A stretch of DNA of 64,000 nucleotides from Streptomyces clavifer (GTDB taxonomy: Bacteria; Actinomycetota; Actinomycetes; Streptomycetales; Streptomycetaceae), in contig BMWJ01000011.1 in assembly GCA_014651175.1 (NCBI GenBank), positions 164,120-228,119 of the forward strand, in the 5' to 3' direction. Of this stretch, positions 1 through 9,537 are shown one piece after another (within the stretch, counting starts at the first letter, position 1; each line of letters begins with the position of its first letter). The notes under the pieces are model-generated. The model ran no database searches and had not been told where the DNA came from. It worked only from the letters and a program-made list of their open reading frames with translations. Made by a program: the position numbers and the translations under genes.

Positions 1-1
1 C

Positions 2-769
2 CGGGCGGGACTGCTGGAGAAGGCCGTAGTCTCGCGTGCGGTTGCGCTGCCCGCCGGGCCGGTTGCGGATTTCGCAGCGACCTACCTCGCCGGCCGACGG
101 GTCAACACTCCCGCCCGTTCGTTCCTCATCGACCTCGGCGGGCGCAAGGCCACCGGATTCAGCCCCGAAACGGTGCTGGAGGTCCGGCAGGATGGCCGGG
201 TAAGCACGCAGCCGCTCGCGGGCACCCGCGCTCTGGGACCTGACCCGGAGGAGAACGACCGACGGCGGGATGAACTGCTCACGGACCCGAAGGAGATCCA
301 CGAGCACGCTGTTTCCGTGCGCCTCGCGTGTGACGAGATGGAGGCGGTCTGCCGCCCCGGGTCCGTCGTGGTCGAGGAATTCATGGCGGTCAGGCCACGT
401 GGTTCGGTGCAGCATCTCGCCTCGCGTGTCACGGGACGGCTCCGTTCCGGCACCGGCCCATGGGCGGCCTTCGCCTCGCTCTTTCCCGCGATCACCGCCA
501 CGGGCTCACGGAAGAGGGCTGCGCTGAGCGCACTGGTGCGCTACGAGGAGGGCCCCCGGGGACTGTACGGCGGCGCGGTCTTCCGAGGGGGCACGGACGG
601 TTCACTTGACGCGGCCCTGGTCCTTCGGACGCTGCTGGGTGAGGGGGACAGGGCCTGGCTCCGTGCGGGCGCCGGCGTCACCGGCCAGTCCGTTCCCGCA
701 CGGGAGATCGAGGAGACGTGCGAGAAGCTGCGCAGCGTAGCTCCCCATCTCAGGTACGCCGAGGGGTGA
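2..769 (+). CDS. Salicylate synthase, 3' part (MbtI/Irp9 family)
   Basis: This is the C-terminal 255 residues of a chorismate-converting enzyme; the start lies left of the window. The frame shows the family motifs PLAGTRALG, DPKEI.EHAVSV, VRPRGSVQHL, GLYGGAV and WLRAGAG, followed by the ETCEKL tail. These match the MbtI/Irp9/YbtS salicylate synthases better than TrpE or isochorismate synthases. The family makes salicylate from chorismate through isochorismate, as the aryl cap of siderophores such as yersiniabactin, mycobactin and the Zur-controlled coelibactin. A truncated methyltransferase and a Zur-like box follow immediately, so I infer it belongs to a metallophore locus. The visible part is unbroken. 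Family assignment is strong; the final product is inferred. Confidence 0.9.
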   Translation, partial: RAGLLEKAVVSRAVALPAGPVADFAATYLAGRRVNTPARSFLIDLGGRKATGFSPETVLEVRQDGRVSTQPLAGTRALGPDPEENDRRRDELLTDPKEIHEHAVSVRLACDEMEAVCRPGSVVVEEFMAVRPRGSVQHLASRVTGRLRSGTGPWAAFASLFPAITATGSRKRAALSALVRYEEGPRGLYGGAVFRGGTDGSLDAALVLRTLLGEGDRAWLRAGAGVTGQSVPAREIEETCEKLRSVAPHLRYAEG

Positions 770-827
770 CGGCCGTACCGTACTTTGCCGGAGGGCAGAG
801 GCAGTATTGCCCCTGCCCTCCGTGCGC

Positions 828-1397
828 CTACTGCCGGATGGCGACGAGGACGTAGCTGTTGCCCACCTGCCAGACAGGAGTGGCATGGCCGAAGCCCGCT
901 TCGGCCAGCAACTCGATGTACCGACCGAGCGTGACGGCGCAGTCGGCGTGGACGAGGCCTGGCTTGCGGCGCTCGGCGCGCAGCCCCGTCAGCTCGGGCT
1001 CGTTTTTGATGGCGGACCACCATGTCTCCCAGTCCTTGTGGTCGAAGGCATGACGGCGTTCGACCCGGCGGACGCCTACGAACTCTGCGATCTCTGCGAA
1101 CCCGGCCCCGCCCTGCGACAGGTGGTCCGCGTTGATCAGTATCCCGCCGGGCCGCAGGAGGGTCCTCAGCTCGGCGTAGGTGCTCCGCAGTATGCCTTCG
1201 GGGAGGTAGTGAAGCGCGGTGGCGGACACGACCGCGTCGATCGGCCCCTGAAGTGCGAGGGCGCTCGTCCAGCCCTCCTCGCCGATCACCGCTTCGACGT
1301 ACCGTGCGGCGTCCGGATGACGGGCGCGGGCCAGTGCCAGCAGCAGCGGGTCCATGTCGACGGCGACTATCTCGGCCTGCGCCAGGCGCTCGTCGAA
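828..1397 (-). pseudogene. SAM-dependent methyltransferase, 5'-truncated
   Basis: The frame carries the C-terminal two thirds of a class I methyltransferase. The end of the SAM-binding strand is present (EIVAVDMDP), then a motif IV-like segment (DAVVSATALHYL), LLRPGGILINADHL, and a C-terminal half ending NSYVLVAIRQ. A TAG at 1398-1400 stops the frame just upstream of the nucleotide-binding strand, so the glycine-rich motif I and the N-terminal region are missing. An internal ATG at 1355 could still give 175 residues, but without a full SAM site. The break falls beside the Zur-like box at 1403, which suggests a deletion that removed the gene start. It lies convergent to the salicylate synthase. 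The substrate is unknown. Confidence 0.75.
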
Positions 1398-1402
1398 CTA
1401 AT

Positions 1403-1417
1403 TGGAAATGATTACCA
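1403..1417. promoter_or_regulatory. Zur-box-like palindrome
   Basis: TGGAAATGATTACCA is a 7-1-7 inverted repeat with one mismatch, resembling actinobacterial Zur operators (TGAAAATGATTTTCA type). It lies about 270 bases upstream of the Fur-family gene at 1689 and at the broken end of the methyltransferase. Similar boxes occur at 4918 and 13771, which supports zinc control. No binding data are available. Confidence 0.6.
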
Positions 1418-1688
1418 TCTCGGATAATGTGAGGGGCGGAAGCCGACATGGCGGCGGGCCCGACCGCACCGCCGACGGCGGATGCCCCAGATCCACCGAC
1501 GGCGAGTTCGGGCCAACTGGCCTGAAGGAGCGCCAGGCGGTATGCCGGGCCCCCCAGGCGTTTGCCGCGGCCGGTGCTGGGCTTCTCCTTCCTGGTGCCA
1601 GCCCTCCTTTTGAGACGGCCCGTACGTGGGTCGACTCCGAAGGCTGATTGACCAGCAACTGCACCTACTTGCACGTAAGGAGGCGACG

Positions 1689-2123
1689 ATGGCCAGCGAT
1701 TCGTCGGCTGCCGTTCCCGATCGACCCAGACGTCGCCACGCAGCAGATCGACGGCCTGAAGTACTGGACGCCCTCCGAAGGAACGGAGGGTTTGTACGTG
1801 CTCAGAGCCTTCACGCGTCGATGACGCAGCAGGGAATCCGTATCGGCCTCACCACGGTGTACCGGGCGCTGGCTGCCGCAGACGCGGAAGGGAGGCTCGA
1901 AGCGGTATACACGCGCAGCGGGGCGAAGGCGTACCGGTACCTACCTCCGGTCCATGAGCACCACTTGACGTGCCGGGTCTGCGGAGCCGGCGTCGCGTTC
2001 TTCTGCCAGGTGCTGGAGGACTGGGTCGCGCAGCTCGGGCCTCGTCACGGGTTCGAGGACGTGCGGCACGCTGTCGCCGCGACGGGCACCTGCCCCGGTT
2101 GTGCGTTAGGCGATGCGGGCTGA
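1689..2123 (+). CDS. Fur-family metalloregulator, probably Zur-type
   Basis: This gene encodes a 144-residue Fur-family repressor. The N-terminal winged helix is visible (RPEVLDALRR.. and IGLTTVYRALA). The C-terminal dimerisation part carries the metal ligands HEHHLTCRVC and the structural-zinc pair ..CRVC.../CPGC near the end. I chose the ATG at 1689 because an AAGGAGG site precedes it by a few bases; a longer frame from 1626 lacks such a site. The neighbours (Zur-like boxes, CobW GTPase, zinc-free L32, metal importer) point to zinc rather than iron sensing. That is inferred from context, since Fur, Zur and Nur cannot be separated by these motifs alone. Confidence 0.85.
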   Translation: MASDSSAAVPDRPRRRHAADRRPEVLDALRRNGGFVRAQSLHASMTQQGIRIGLTTVYRALAAADAEGRLEAVYTRSGAKAYRYLPPVHEHHLTCRVCGAGVAFFCQVLEDWVAQLGPRHGFEDVRHAVAATGTCPGCALGDAG

Positions 2124-2206
2124 GAAGGGCTTATGTAGGCCTGCCCGGCCCTGATAGCGCCACCCTTCCAAGGGGCATCGCCCCGTCGTCGCGCCACCTC
2201 ACTTGA

Positions 2207-3320
2207 ATGGGAACCCACCTGTCCAAGGGGCTGCTCAGTGTTGTCACGGGCAACACGCCGGCCGTACGAGGGAGAGCCGTTGACGGACTCGTGCGGCTGT
2301 CAACGGACGCAGTCACCCTGGCGGTGTTAGTCCATGGACGCGTGAAGAACGTCCCTCGGTCCAGCGCTTCCTCTCCGGAGGCGATCCGTGTACCGAGACG
2401 ATCGCTCCCAAGGCTGCCACGGGGAGCCCGGCCGTGATCCTCCGGCAGGACCTGCTGTCGCTCCGCCGGACCGCAGGAAGCGACCATGTCATTCTCGCTC
2501 TCCCCGAAAACCTGGACATCCTGGCCTTTCTCGTGGAGTTGTGGCGAACCCGAAGCGGTGCGACCTCCCTCGGGCACCACTACGCGCGGCGCCGGTCCTG
2601 GTGGGTGTCGACCCGGCGCCGTTCATGGCTGACATCGGTTGCGTACACCAGGCCGTTCGCCTGTGGAACGGCTGGGACCGCACGGCTCCGCTCACGCAGG
2701 CCGAGGCTGCTGCACGGCAGGTCGAGTCCGCCGATGTGCTCTACGTGCCCGCGCGAAGGACGCCGACAGCGGGTACGCATCAGGTGTGGCGTCCCTGGTC
2801 GAGCAGATCAACGGTACCGCTCTGCTTTTCGACCCGTCCGCCGACGAGAAGCACCTTATGCGTACCCGCTGTCGGCCGACTTCGGTGAACAGTGGCTGGC
2901 GCGCCTGGATTCCATGGTGATCCCCGGCATCCGGCGCGGATCCACCCACCTCGAGCCCTCCGTCGAGTCTGTGCGGTGGCGCGCCCGCCGTCCCGTCCAC
3001 CCGCAACGCCTGGCCGACGCCCTCGCCAAGGTCATGAGGGGAGTCACACGCAGCCGAGGCCATCTGTGGCTTTCCAGCCGTCCCGATTCCGTGGTCACCT
3101 GGCGCTCCGCAGGCGCACACCTGGACCTGCGATAGGCGGGCAGGTGGCTGGAGCCGGAGGAAACGCGCGCTTGGCAGGCCGCCACACCTCAGAGACGCAC
3201 CCTCGCGTCGTGGTTCTGGCACGACTGTTACGGGGAGCGGCGCAACGAGATCGTCCCGTCCTCACCGGAGTGGATCTCGATGAGCAGCCACCCGACTGGC
3301 ACTCGACGAGGTTTTGCTGA
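2207..3320 (+). pseudogene. CobW/G3E-type zinc GTPase, multiply frameshifted
   Basis: Coherent protein can be read only by switching frames several times. VDGLVRLSTDAVTLAV is in one frame, SGGDPCTETIAPKAAT and DHVILALPENLDILAF in a second, and VLVGVDPAPFMADIG in a third. ASLVEQINGTALLFDPSAD then precedes a segment ending RGHLWLSSRPDSVVTWRSAG. The tail RWLEPEETRAWQA and VLTGVDLDEQPPDWHSTRFC again needs shifts. The C-terminal pattern (HLWLSSRP.....W.SAG) is that of CobW C-terminal domains and resembles the intact gene at 3527-4702. At least four shifts make it a clear pseudogene. A 19-base inverted repeat lies inside it. Confidence 0.75.
2762..2876. repeat. Inverted repeat, two perfect 19-base arms
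   Basis: GCCGACAGCGGGTACGCAT at 2762-2780 is the exact reverse complement of 2858-2876. The arms enclose 77 bases of the CobW pseudogene. Such long perfect arms are unusual inside a former coding region and could mark a small inversion or insertion event. Confidence 0.85.
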
Positions 3321-3426
3321 CCGGTCGTGAGCCGGCGCAGGGCAGGGATGCGGGGGCGGCGGTGCCCGACCCGTTGCTCGGGTGACGGCTCACTGATGGA
3401 GGGGAGTCCTGCAGTCAGGCGCAAAT

Positions 3427-3462
3427 GGACCCCGTCGACCGATGTCATGGTCGACGGGGCCC
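3427..3462. terminator. Hairpin between convergent genes
   Basis: A 14-base stem with one mismatch (3427-3440 with 3449-3462, arms ending CCCCGTCGACC/GGTCGACGGGG) closes an 8-base loop. It lies between the CobW pseudogene and the oppositely read intact CobW gene, so it could terminate either. There is no clear U tract, which is common for Streptomyces terminators. Confidence 0.65.
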
Positions 3463-3526
3463 ACTTGTATGCGGTATGGGCCGGACCAGACGATGCCGTG
3501 GCTGCGACCACCGCCCGGCCCGGAGT

Positions 3527-4702
3527 TCAGGGGTGCGCTGCCAAGGCGTCCGGGTGCTCGTGCTCACACGAGTCGTCGATGCCGTACGTGTCCCATTCGG
3601 GGAAGTGGTCGGCCGCGGGCCGCGCCTCACCCTCGGACATCAGGCATGCGGACAACGCTTCGTGGAGTGTCTCCGCGCGCAGATCCGTACCGATGAAGAC
3701 CAGTTCCTGACCCTGCGTGGTCATGGAGTCACGTGCGCCGGACGGCTCGAAGCGGGCCACGGAGCCTGCCTGCGACCAGAGACCGGTTACATTCGGCCGA
3801 CTGGACAGCCAGAAGAAGCCCTTGGAGCGCAGAACCCGTCCGTACCGGCCGCTGTCGAGCCCGTCGGTGACGAACGTCCACAAGCGGTCGGGATGGAAGG
3901 GGCGGTCTGAACGGAAGACCATGCTGGAGATTCCGTACTCCTCAGTCTCCGGCATATGGTCCCCGTTCAGCTCCCGCACCCATCCGGGAGCCTGCTGGGC
4001 CCGTTCCAGGTCGAAGAGGCCGGTACCGAGGACCTCGGACAGTTCGACGCGCCCACGGCTGACGGGCACGATCCGGGCCGCAGGGTTGAGGCGGGTGAGC
4101 GCGGCGTTGAGCTGCTCACGCTCTCGTCCGTCCGCAAGGTCGAGCTTGTTGAGCACGATGACGTCGGCAAACTCGATCTGGTCCATGAGTAGGTCGCTGA
4201 CCGTGCGCTCGTCATCCTCGTACTGGTCGAGTCCACGCTCGGCAAGGCCGTCACCTCCAGCCAGTTCCGGCAGGAAGTTGGCCGCGTCGACCACTGTGAC
4301 CATGGTGTCGAGCCGGGCTAGGTCGCCCAGCGTCGCCCCGTCGTCGCGGGGGAAGGAGAAGGTGGCGGCCACCGGCATCGGTTCCGAGATGCCGCTGGAC
4401 TCGATCAGCAGGTAGTCGTAGCGCCCTTCACGGGCGAGCCGGTCCACTTCCTCGAGGAGATCGTCGCGGAGGGTGCAGCAGATGCATCCGTTGGTCATCT
4501 CGACCAGGCGTTCCTCGGTGCGTGAGAGTGCTGCCTCACCTCCGCGCACCAGCGCCGCATCGATGTTGATTTCGCTCATGTCGTTGACGATCACTGCGAC
4601 TCGCAGGCCCTCACGGTTGCCGAGGACCTGGTTGAGCAGTGTGGTCTTGCCGGCTCCCAGAAAGCCGGAGAGCACAGTGACGGGCAGCAGGTCCTGCGCC
4701 AT
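3527..4702 (-). CDS. CobW/YciC-type zinc-regulated G3E GTPase
   Basis: This encodes a 391-residue G3E GTPase. The Walker A is GFLGAGKT (residues 13-20), the family metal-binding CICC is at 73-76, ESSGISEP is near 103, and the guanine motif NKLD is near 187. A CobW C-terminal domain follows (GFFWLSSRP...WSQAG) and the tail is His-rich (CEHEHPD). Members such as YciC/ZigA/ZNG1 are metallochaperones that help keep zinc enzymes loaded during starvation. The start lies just beyond the stop of rpmF, separated by only six bases, so the two are probably one transcript under the Zur-like box at 4918. Length and motifs are those of an intact protein. Confidence 0.92.
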   Translation of the reverse strand: MAQDLLPVTVLSGFLGAGKTTLLNQVLGNREGLRVAVIVNDMSEINIDAALVRGGEAALSRTEERLVEMTNGCICCTLRDDLLEEVDRLAREGRYDYLLIESSGISEPMPVAATFSFPRDDGATLGDLARLDTMVTVVDAANFLPELAGGDGLAERGLDQYEDDERTVSDLLMDQIEFADVIVLNKLDLADGREREQLNAALTRLNPAARIVPVSRGRVELSEVLGTGLFDLERAQQAPGWVRELNGDHMPETEEYGISSMVFRSDRPFHPDRLWTFVTDGLDSGRYGRVLRSKGFFWLSSRPNVTGLWSQAGSVARFEPSGARDSMTTQGQELVFIGTDLRAETLHEALSACLMSEGEARPAADHFPEWDTYGIDDSCEHEHPDALAAHP

Positions 4703-4708
4703 GAAGGA

Positions 4709-4879
4709 TCAGTCCTCGGGGTGCAGGAGGCCGCGCTCGTATGCCTTCACCAGCCGCTGCGGCACCTGGTAGACGGAGCCGTCGACGGTGACCGGCACGA
4801 GCTGAGGCGTCGTGGCCTTCCACTGGGCGCGGCGGTGACGGGTGTTGCTGCGGGACATCTTCCGCTTCGGGACTGCCAT
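4709..4879 (-). CDS. rpmF: Ribosomal protein L32, cysteine-free form
   Basis: This encodes the 56-residue bL32, starting [19 protein letters not shown]. The ATG at 4879 is fixed by an AGGAGG site five bases upstream; a frame opening at 4906 would add only a spurious leader. The protein has no cysteines, so it is the zinc-independent (C-minus) paralogue. In Streptomyces and other bacteria such paralogues are derepressed by Zur to spare zinc in ribosomes. Its position directly downstream of a Zur-like palindrome and upstream of the CobW gene fits that role. Confidence 0.95.
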   Translation of the reverse strand: MAVPKRKMSRSNTRHRRAQWKATTPQLVPVTVDGSVYQVPQRLVKAYERGLLHPED

Positions 4880-4917
4880 GGAGACCTCCTGGGTCGGCGT
4901 AGGCAACGAACGCTATA

Positions 4918-4932
4918 TGAAAATGATAGTCA
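4918..4932. promoter_or_regulatory. Zur-box-like palindrome upstream of rpmF
   Basis: TGAAAATGATAGTCA is an imperfect 7-1-7 palindrome in an AT-rich patch (4913-4940) that stands out from its GC-rich surroundings. It lies about 40 bases upstream of the rpmF start, where a repressor would block the promoter of the rpmF-cobW unit. Confidence 0.65.
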
Positions 4933-5373
4933 ATATCAAATGGCTCGGTTGGTATGACGCTGTTTCTCCGTCGGTGATTCCTCCCGAGGGCGGCGTACTC
5001 CTCGCCGACTTGCGGTCGCCCCCTCCGGCGTCCTCTCGCGGTTGAGGTTGCTCCTTGCGCACACTGTTCCCGTTGCACCATGGGCGAAAGGATGGACGGC
5101 CGGAACCGGGGGTCTTTCAGCCGTGCGGGCGGGAGTGGTTGCTCCCCTTGCACTCTGTGCTGGGTGTCCGGCGCCGGCACGGCGGCACGTGGCGCCGGTA
5201 GTGCGGGTGACACTGCTCCCGCTGTCTCCCGCGGCTGGTGAAGCGTGGTCCGTGCGCTGACAGGGGTGCGCCACCTTGAGTGCCCCTTCAACGCCTCACG
5301 GGGTCGCCGTCGGTGCCGTCGTTCCAGCTATGCAACATCGCGTGGCCTCCATGTTGCAGGGGTGTACTCGTCT
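4933..5373. other. Stretch with no supported gene
   Basis: Short open frames exist on both strands, but none has a ribosome site together with a recognisable protein. I see no RNA gene here. Confidence 0.5.
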
Positions 5374-6186
5374 TCAGGCGGGTCGCCTCGTGATCCGTCC
5401 GGCGTCGAAGATGTGCACCTCGCCGTGGCCGCCCCGTGTGACGGCGACCCAGTCGGAGCCGGGCGAGGCGGCCACCGCTCGGCGTTGGACGCCTTCCCAG
5501 GGAGTGCCGCCGCGAGACGGCGCACCGTCCATGGCGGGGAGGGGGACGCGGCGCAGGGTTTCGTCGGCGCACAGGAGAACCAGTTCGTCACCGTCGGGAT
5601 GGACGTGGGTGAAGACCGTGTGATCACGGGCGAGGGCCAGCCGGAAGACCAGGCCCGGGCCGAGGTCCGTGAGGTGCGTGCGCCCCGTCACCAAGTCGTG
5701 GCGCCACGCCTGGTTCGTCCAGTCCGGCCACCGCAACGGCTCCGGGTGGCCGCCGCGTAGCGTGCTCCACAATGCCCGTCGGTGAGTGTCGAGGCGCAGG
5801 TACCAGCCTCGGGCTGGTGACTCCCACGGAATCACCGCCTCGGCCGCCAATCCGTCAGCCATCCTGCGTGCTGGATGTACTCCCTCGCTCGTGGCGGCGA
5901 ACACGCGGCCTGAGTCGGGGTCCTGGGCGTCACCGTGGCCGTCGTCAGGCAGTGGCAGGACCATGTCAGGCGTGACGGTGGGGCAGCCGGGCCGAGCCGC
6001 GAGGAGATCCGCGAACCGGTGTGCGGCCAGCGCGCCGGGTTGCCGGTGCCGCAGGACGACGAGCGGGTCACCACCGCCAAGGACCGTCACCCCCGGTTCC
6101 CCGGCGCGTGTGCGTACCCGTGCGGCCTCTCCGGTCGCGAGGTCGACGACTGTCAACAGGTCCGACCAAGGCTCGATGTTCTTGCC
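5374..6186 (-). pseudogene. Beta-propeller-like protein fragment, 5'-truncated
   Basis: The frame reads a repetitive beta-rich protein with strand-like units such as DLLTVVDLATGEAARV, DPLVVLRHRQPG, DELVLLCADETLRRVPLP and DWVAVTRGGHGEVHIFDAG. The pattern resembles WD40/quinoprotein-type propellers, but I cannot name the family. Upstream of about 6186 the frame becomes the antisense of the neighbouring permease remnant and loses sense. No convincing start exists near the junction, so the gene appears cut and joined to the FecCD fragment. The function is unknown. Confidence 0.45.
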
Positions 6187-6189
6187 CAG

Positions 6190-6984
6190 GCCGGTCGTGC
6201 CGCCGGGCTGGGGCGTAGCCCGTCCGCAGTGCTGCTGACCGGCGCCGCGGTGGCCGCCGCGTTGCAGGCCGCGCTGCTCGTCCTGATGGTCATGGCGGAT
6301 CAGTTGGACCTTCAGCTCATCTACCGGTATCTGTTGGGTTCTCTCTCCGCCCGGACCTGGGAGGACGTCACGGGGCTGTGGCCGTGGCTGCTCGTCGCGG
6401 CTCCCGCCCTCGTGCTCTGTGCGCCTGTCGCCTGTGCTCTTGGTCATGCGTCTGGGCGACGAGGATGCCGAGGCGCTGGGTGTGCGTGCCCGGCGGGCGC
6501 GGCTGGCCGCGCTGGCCTCGCCGTCGTGCTGATCGCACCCGTGACGGCCGTATGCGGACCCGTCGCATGGGTGGGGTTTCTCGCCCCGCACCTGGCGCGA
6601 TGGTTCAACCCTCGTGCAGATGCGGTGCGTTGGCTTCCCTGGTCCGCCGTGTGGGGTGCCGTGGTCGTGGCGGTCGCCGACGTCCCGGCGCGTCTGGCAC
6701 TGGCGCCGGTGGAGACGCCGGCCGGTGCCTGGACGGCCTTGCTGGGAGTGCCCGCGGGGATCGCCCTGATGCGTTCCCGGCGCCGCGACCGGATGACCGA
6801 GGGCAGTCGAACCGGTGCGGGGGCGGTGCGCACGCTGGTGCCTGGACCGCGTACCGACACCCCTCGTCCGGACGTCGAGGCACCTCATGCCGGAGGGCGG
6901 GGCAACGACAGCCAGGAGGAGCCCGGCGCCCGCGGCACTGTGCCACTGCCCGGCGAGACGACTGGTACGGAGGAAGCACGGTGA
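6190..6984 (+). pseudogene. FecCD-type siderophore/metallophore permease, damaged
   Basis: Hydrophobic segments typical of FecCD permeases are readable: VLLTGAAVAAALQAALLVL, YRYLLGSLSARTWEDV, and GPVAWVGFLAPHLARW with the family's GLIxPHxxR-like motif. The frame then runs through PAGAWTALLGVPAGIALM. The N-terminal half is missing, because the frame begins abruptly after the joined propeller fragment. Two compensating shifts corrupt the middle; RLGDEDAEALGVRARRARL is in another frame. Intact relatives import ferric siderophores with a binding protein and an ATPase. The stop overlaps a GTG that begins the next broken gene. Confidence 0.75.
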
Positions 6985-8364
6985 GGTGGCGTTTCGTAGC
7001 ACTGTCGGCTTTGGCCGTCGTGTGCGCCGGACTGGAACTGGTGGCCGGACGCGGCAGCTCCTCGCTTCGGGAACGGTCTTCACCGCCGCACGGCGGTCCT
7101 CGCTACGGTGGAGCCGTGGCTGCTGGCTGCCGTGCTGCCGATCGCAGCGCTGCTCACCGAAACCCCCTTCGCCGAGGCACGTGGGCGCGCGAGGCGTGGT
7201 GCCCGCACCCGGCAGGACGGCGCCGAGCTGTCGGCCGACGCCGTCGAGACTGTCGACGGACTGCGTGAACTGCTCGCCTTCGGCGCCCTCGACGACCGAC
7301 GAAGCCGACTGGCGGAACGCGGACGGCGGGTGGGCGACGCCCAACGCGTCGAAGCCACCTGGGAGGCCCTGGCCGCCTCGGTCCGTGACCTTCTCATCGT
7401 GGTGGCCGTCCTCGGTGTGGTAACCGCGGTGGCGCAGTCCGTGACCTCGGGGCGGCTGCACAGGGCGTGGGCGCCGGCAGCGATGGCCCTCGCCCTCGCC
7501 GTCCTCGGCCCTGTCGCGGAGTCGGCCCGGTCCCTGAGCCAGGCCGTGTCCCTGCGTGCTGCCGCCTCCCGCGTGGGCACTGCGGTCAAGGATCCAGCCC
7601 TCGCTCCGCCGCCGCTCTCGCCCCGCTCTCTTCCCCCGGGCCGGCCCCCTGGGCGTCCGGCTGCAGGGGGTGAGATTCGACTACGGCGGCGGTCCCGTGC
7701 TGGACGGCGTCGACCCGACCGTTCCAGCCGGGCAGACGCTCGCCCTGGTCGGCGCTTCGGGCGCCGGGAAGTCGACGTGCGCCCATATCCTGGCGCGCTT
7801 CCGGGACCCAGCCGCCGGAACGGTACAGCTGATACCCGCGGACGGGGCCCCCATCGACGTACGCGAGGTGGATGATGCCGAACTTCGCCGGTCCGCCGCG
7901 CTGGTGGGACAGGAGACACCTCTCTTCCTCGGCACCCTCGCCGACAACCTTCGCCTCACCGCGCCGACGCCGACGACGACCTCCTCGCCGAAACGGCACG
8001 TCTGTGCGGCGTCGACCGAATCGCCCCGATGGACACCCTGGTCGGAGGGCGCGGCGCCACCCTCTCCGGAGGCCAGCGAGCCCGCATCGCCCTCGCCCCC
8101 GCGCTCCTGACACAGCCGAGAGTCCTGATACTGGACGAGTCCACCGCCCGCCTGGACAACACCAGTGACGCCGAACTCGCCACGGCGCTGCATCAGGAGG
8201 GGCGCACGACCGTTGTCATCACCCATCGCCGCGCCACCATCCGCCGGTGTGACCGCATCGCGGTCCTTGACGCCGGACGGGTCACCGAGGAAGGCACTTG
8301 GGAGGAACTGTCCGGACGCTCCGAAAGTGCGCTCAACCGCTGCCTCGTTCACATCCCGGCCTGA
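6981..8364 (+). pseudogene. ABC transporter with fused membrane and ATPase domains, damaged
   Basis: A GTG at 6981, overlapping the preceding stop, begins RWRFVALSALAVVCAGLELV. The frame is then lost and resumes near 7110 with transmembrane-domain sequence (ETPFAEARGRARRGAR, TVDGLRELLAFGAL). The ATPase domain is readable in two further frames: Walker A GASGAGKS, a Q loop (ALVGQETPLF), signature TLSGGQRARIALA, Walker B RVLILDEST, and switch VITHR. About 80 or more residues of the membrane domain are absent and at least three shifts are needed. The type resembles YbtP/YbtQ and CydC-like half-transporters found in yersiniabactin- and coelibactin-like loci. Confidence 0.8.
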
Positions 8365-8856
8365 CTGTCGGGTAGTGCGACGGCTGAGGTGAGGCAGCAC
8401 ACATCCCGCGGGTCTTCTGTGAAGCGCGGGCCGTAAACCGACTCGAGGCACGCTTGTGCGGCAGGCGTGACCGGTCGAGGTCACGATGGTGGTGGGGCAT
8501 AGCTGGCGTAACCGGGGGCGACAAGGGGCTATGGATCACATTCCAGGCCACCAGCGTGGTGATGAGGATGCCGGTGAAGAGTGCAGCGCGATGACCTCGC
8601 CATAGTTCAGGGACTGCCGCATGGTGAAGGGACCGTGGGCGGGCCGGCGCGAGAATTCAGTTACGAAGAGCTGCGGACTCTTGCGATGGTTGCGTTGCAG
8701 CAGGCAAGCCGATACGGAGAGCTGCCGTTCGAGCGCCGTCCCCTGTTGGCGCACGGACGGACCCGGCTGCGTTTCGCGAAGCCCGGTGGAGTGTGAGCAG
8801 ATGGCAACGATTTGCTCGTCGCCGCCGCTGCCCACCCATGAGCCTCAACGCGATCC
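8365..8856. other. Stretch with no firm gene
   Basis: A 71-codon frame at 8581-8796 (+) and a short hydrophobic run read leftward near 8520-8600 are the only candidates. Neither has a ribosome site or a recognisable family. I treat the stretch as remnant sequence. Confidence 0.45.
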
Positions 8857-9537
8857 TCATGGGTGGACGGTGCGCCCGTCCCGCATCTCGATCACCCGGT
8901 CTGCGAAGTGCCGTACGACTGGCCGGTCGTGGCAGATGAACAGGTAGCCGAGGCCCAGTTCGTCCTGGAGGTCAGCGAGCAGGTTCAGCACGCCGGCCCG
9001 CACGGAGGCGTCGAGTGCCGACACAGGTTCGTCGAGGACGAGCAGCTGCGGATCGGAGGCGAGGGCGCGGGCGATTCCTGCACGCTGGCACTGGCCGCCG
9101 GAGAGTTCGTGCGGTCGCCGGTCCCCGCACGAGGGGTCGAGGCCAACCCGGTCGAGCAGCTCGGCCACGCGGGCGGGTCCGTGGGCCGGGTTCCATCTGC
9201 CGTGCACCTTCAGTGGCTCGGACACTGCGTCGCGGATGCGGTGGCGGGGGCTGAGGGAGCCGTAGGGGTCCTGGAAGACCGGTTGCATGCGTGGGCGCAG
9301 CGGGCGCAGTTCGCGTTCCGTCATAGACGTCAGCTCCCGCCCCTGGAACCGGACGGTCCCGGCGTCGGGCCGGCGTAGCTGGAGCACCGCGAGGGCGGTG
9401 GAGGACTTGCCGCACCCGGAGGGGCCGTTGAGAGCGAGGGTCTCACCGGCGTCCAGTGTGAACGTGACGTGGTCCACGGCGGTGACCGGGCCGTAGCGGA
9501 CGACGAGGTCGCGGACGTCCAGCAGGGGATAGCTCAT
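8857..9537 (-). CDS. ABC importer ATPase, DppF/OppF-type
   Basis: This encodes a 226-residue ATP-binding subunit. Motifs in order are Walker A GPSGCGKSS, Q loop PVFQDPYGSLSPR, signature ELSGGQCQRAGIARAL, Walker B LLVLDEPVSALD and the switch ICHD. The signature has Cys where LSGGQ-R-V is usual. The ATG at 9537 overlaps the stop of the upstream ATPase as ATGA. It is the last gene of a four-gene leftward operon with a second ATPase, a fused permease and a lipoprotein. Such dual-ATPase importers take up peptides, nickel, or metal-metallophore complexes (the Cnt and Nik systems). The Zur-like box upstream of the operon favours metal or metallophore. Confidence 0.9.
   Translation of the reverse strand: MSYPLLDVRDLVVRYGPVTAVDHVTFTLDAGETLALNGPSGCGKSSTALAVLQLRRPDAGTVRFQGRELTSMTERELRPLRPRMQPVFQDPYGSLSPRHRIRDAVSEPLKVHGRWNPAHGPARVAELLDRVGLDPSCGDRRPHELSGGQCQRAGIARALASDPQLLVLDEPVSALDASVRAGVLNLLADLQDELGLGYLFICHDRPVVRHFADRVIEMRDGRTVHP

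Noticed and set aside
5374-7461. A single 695-codon leftward frame
   Set aside because: Only the part up to about 6186 reads like protein. The rest is antisense to the permease and ABC remnants.
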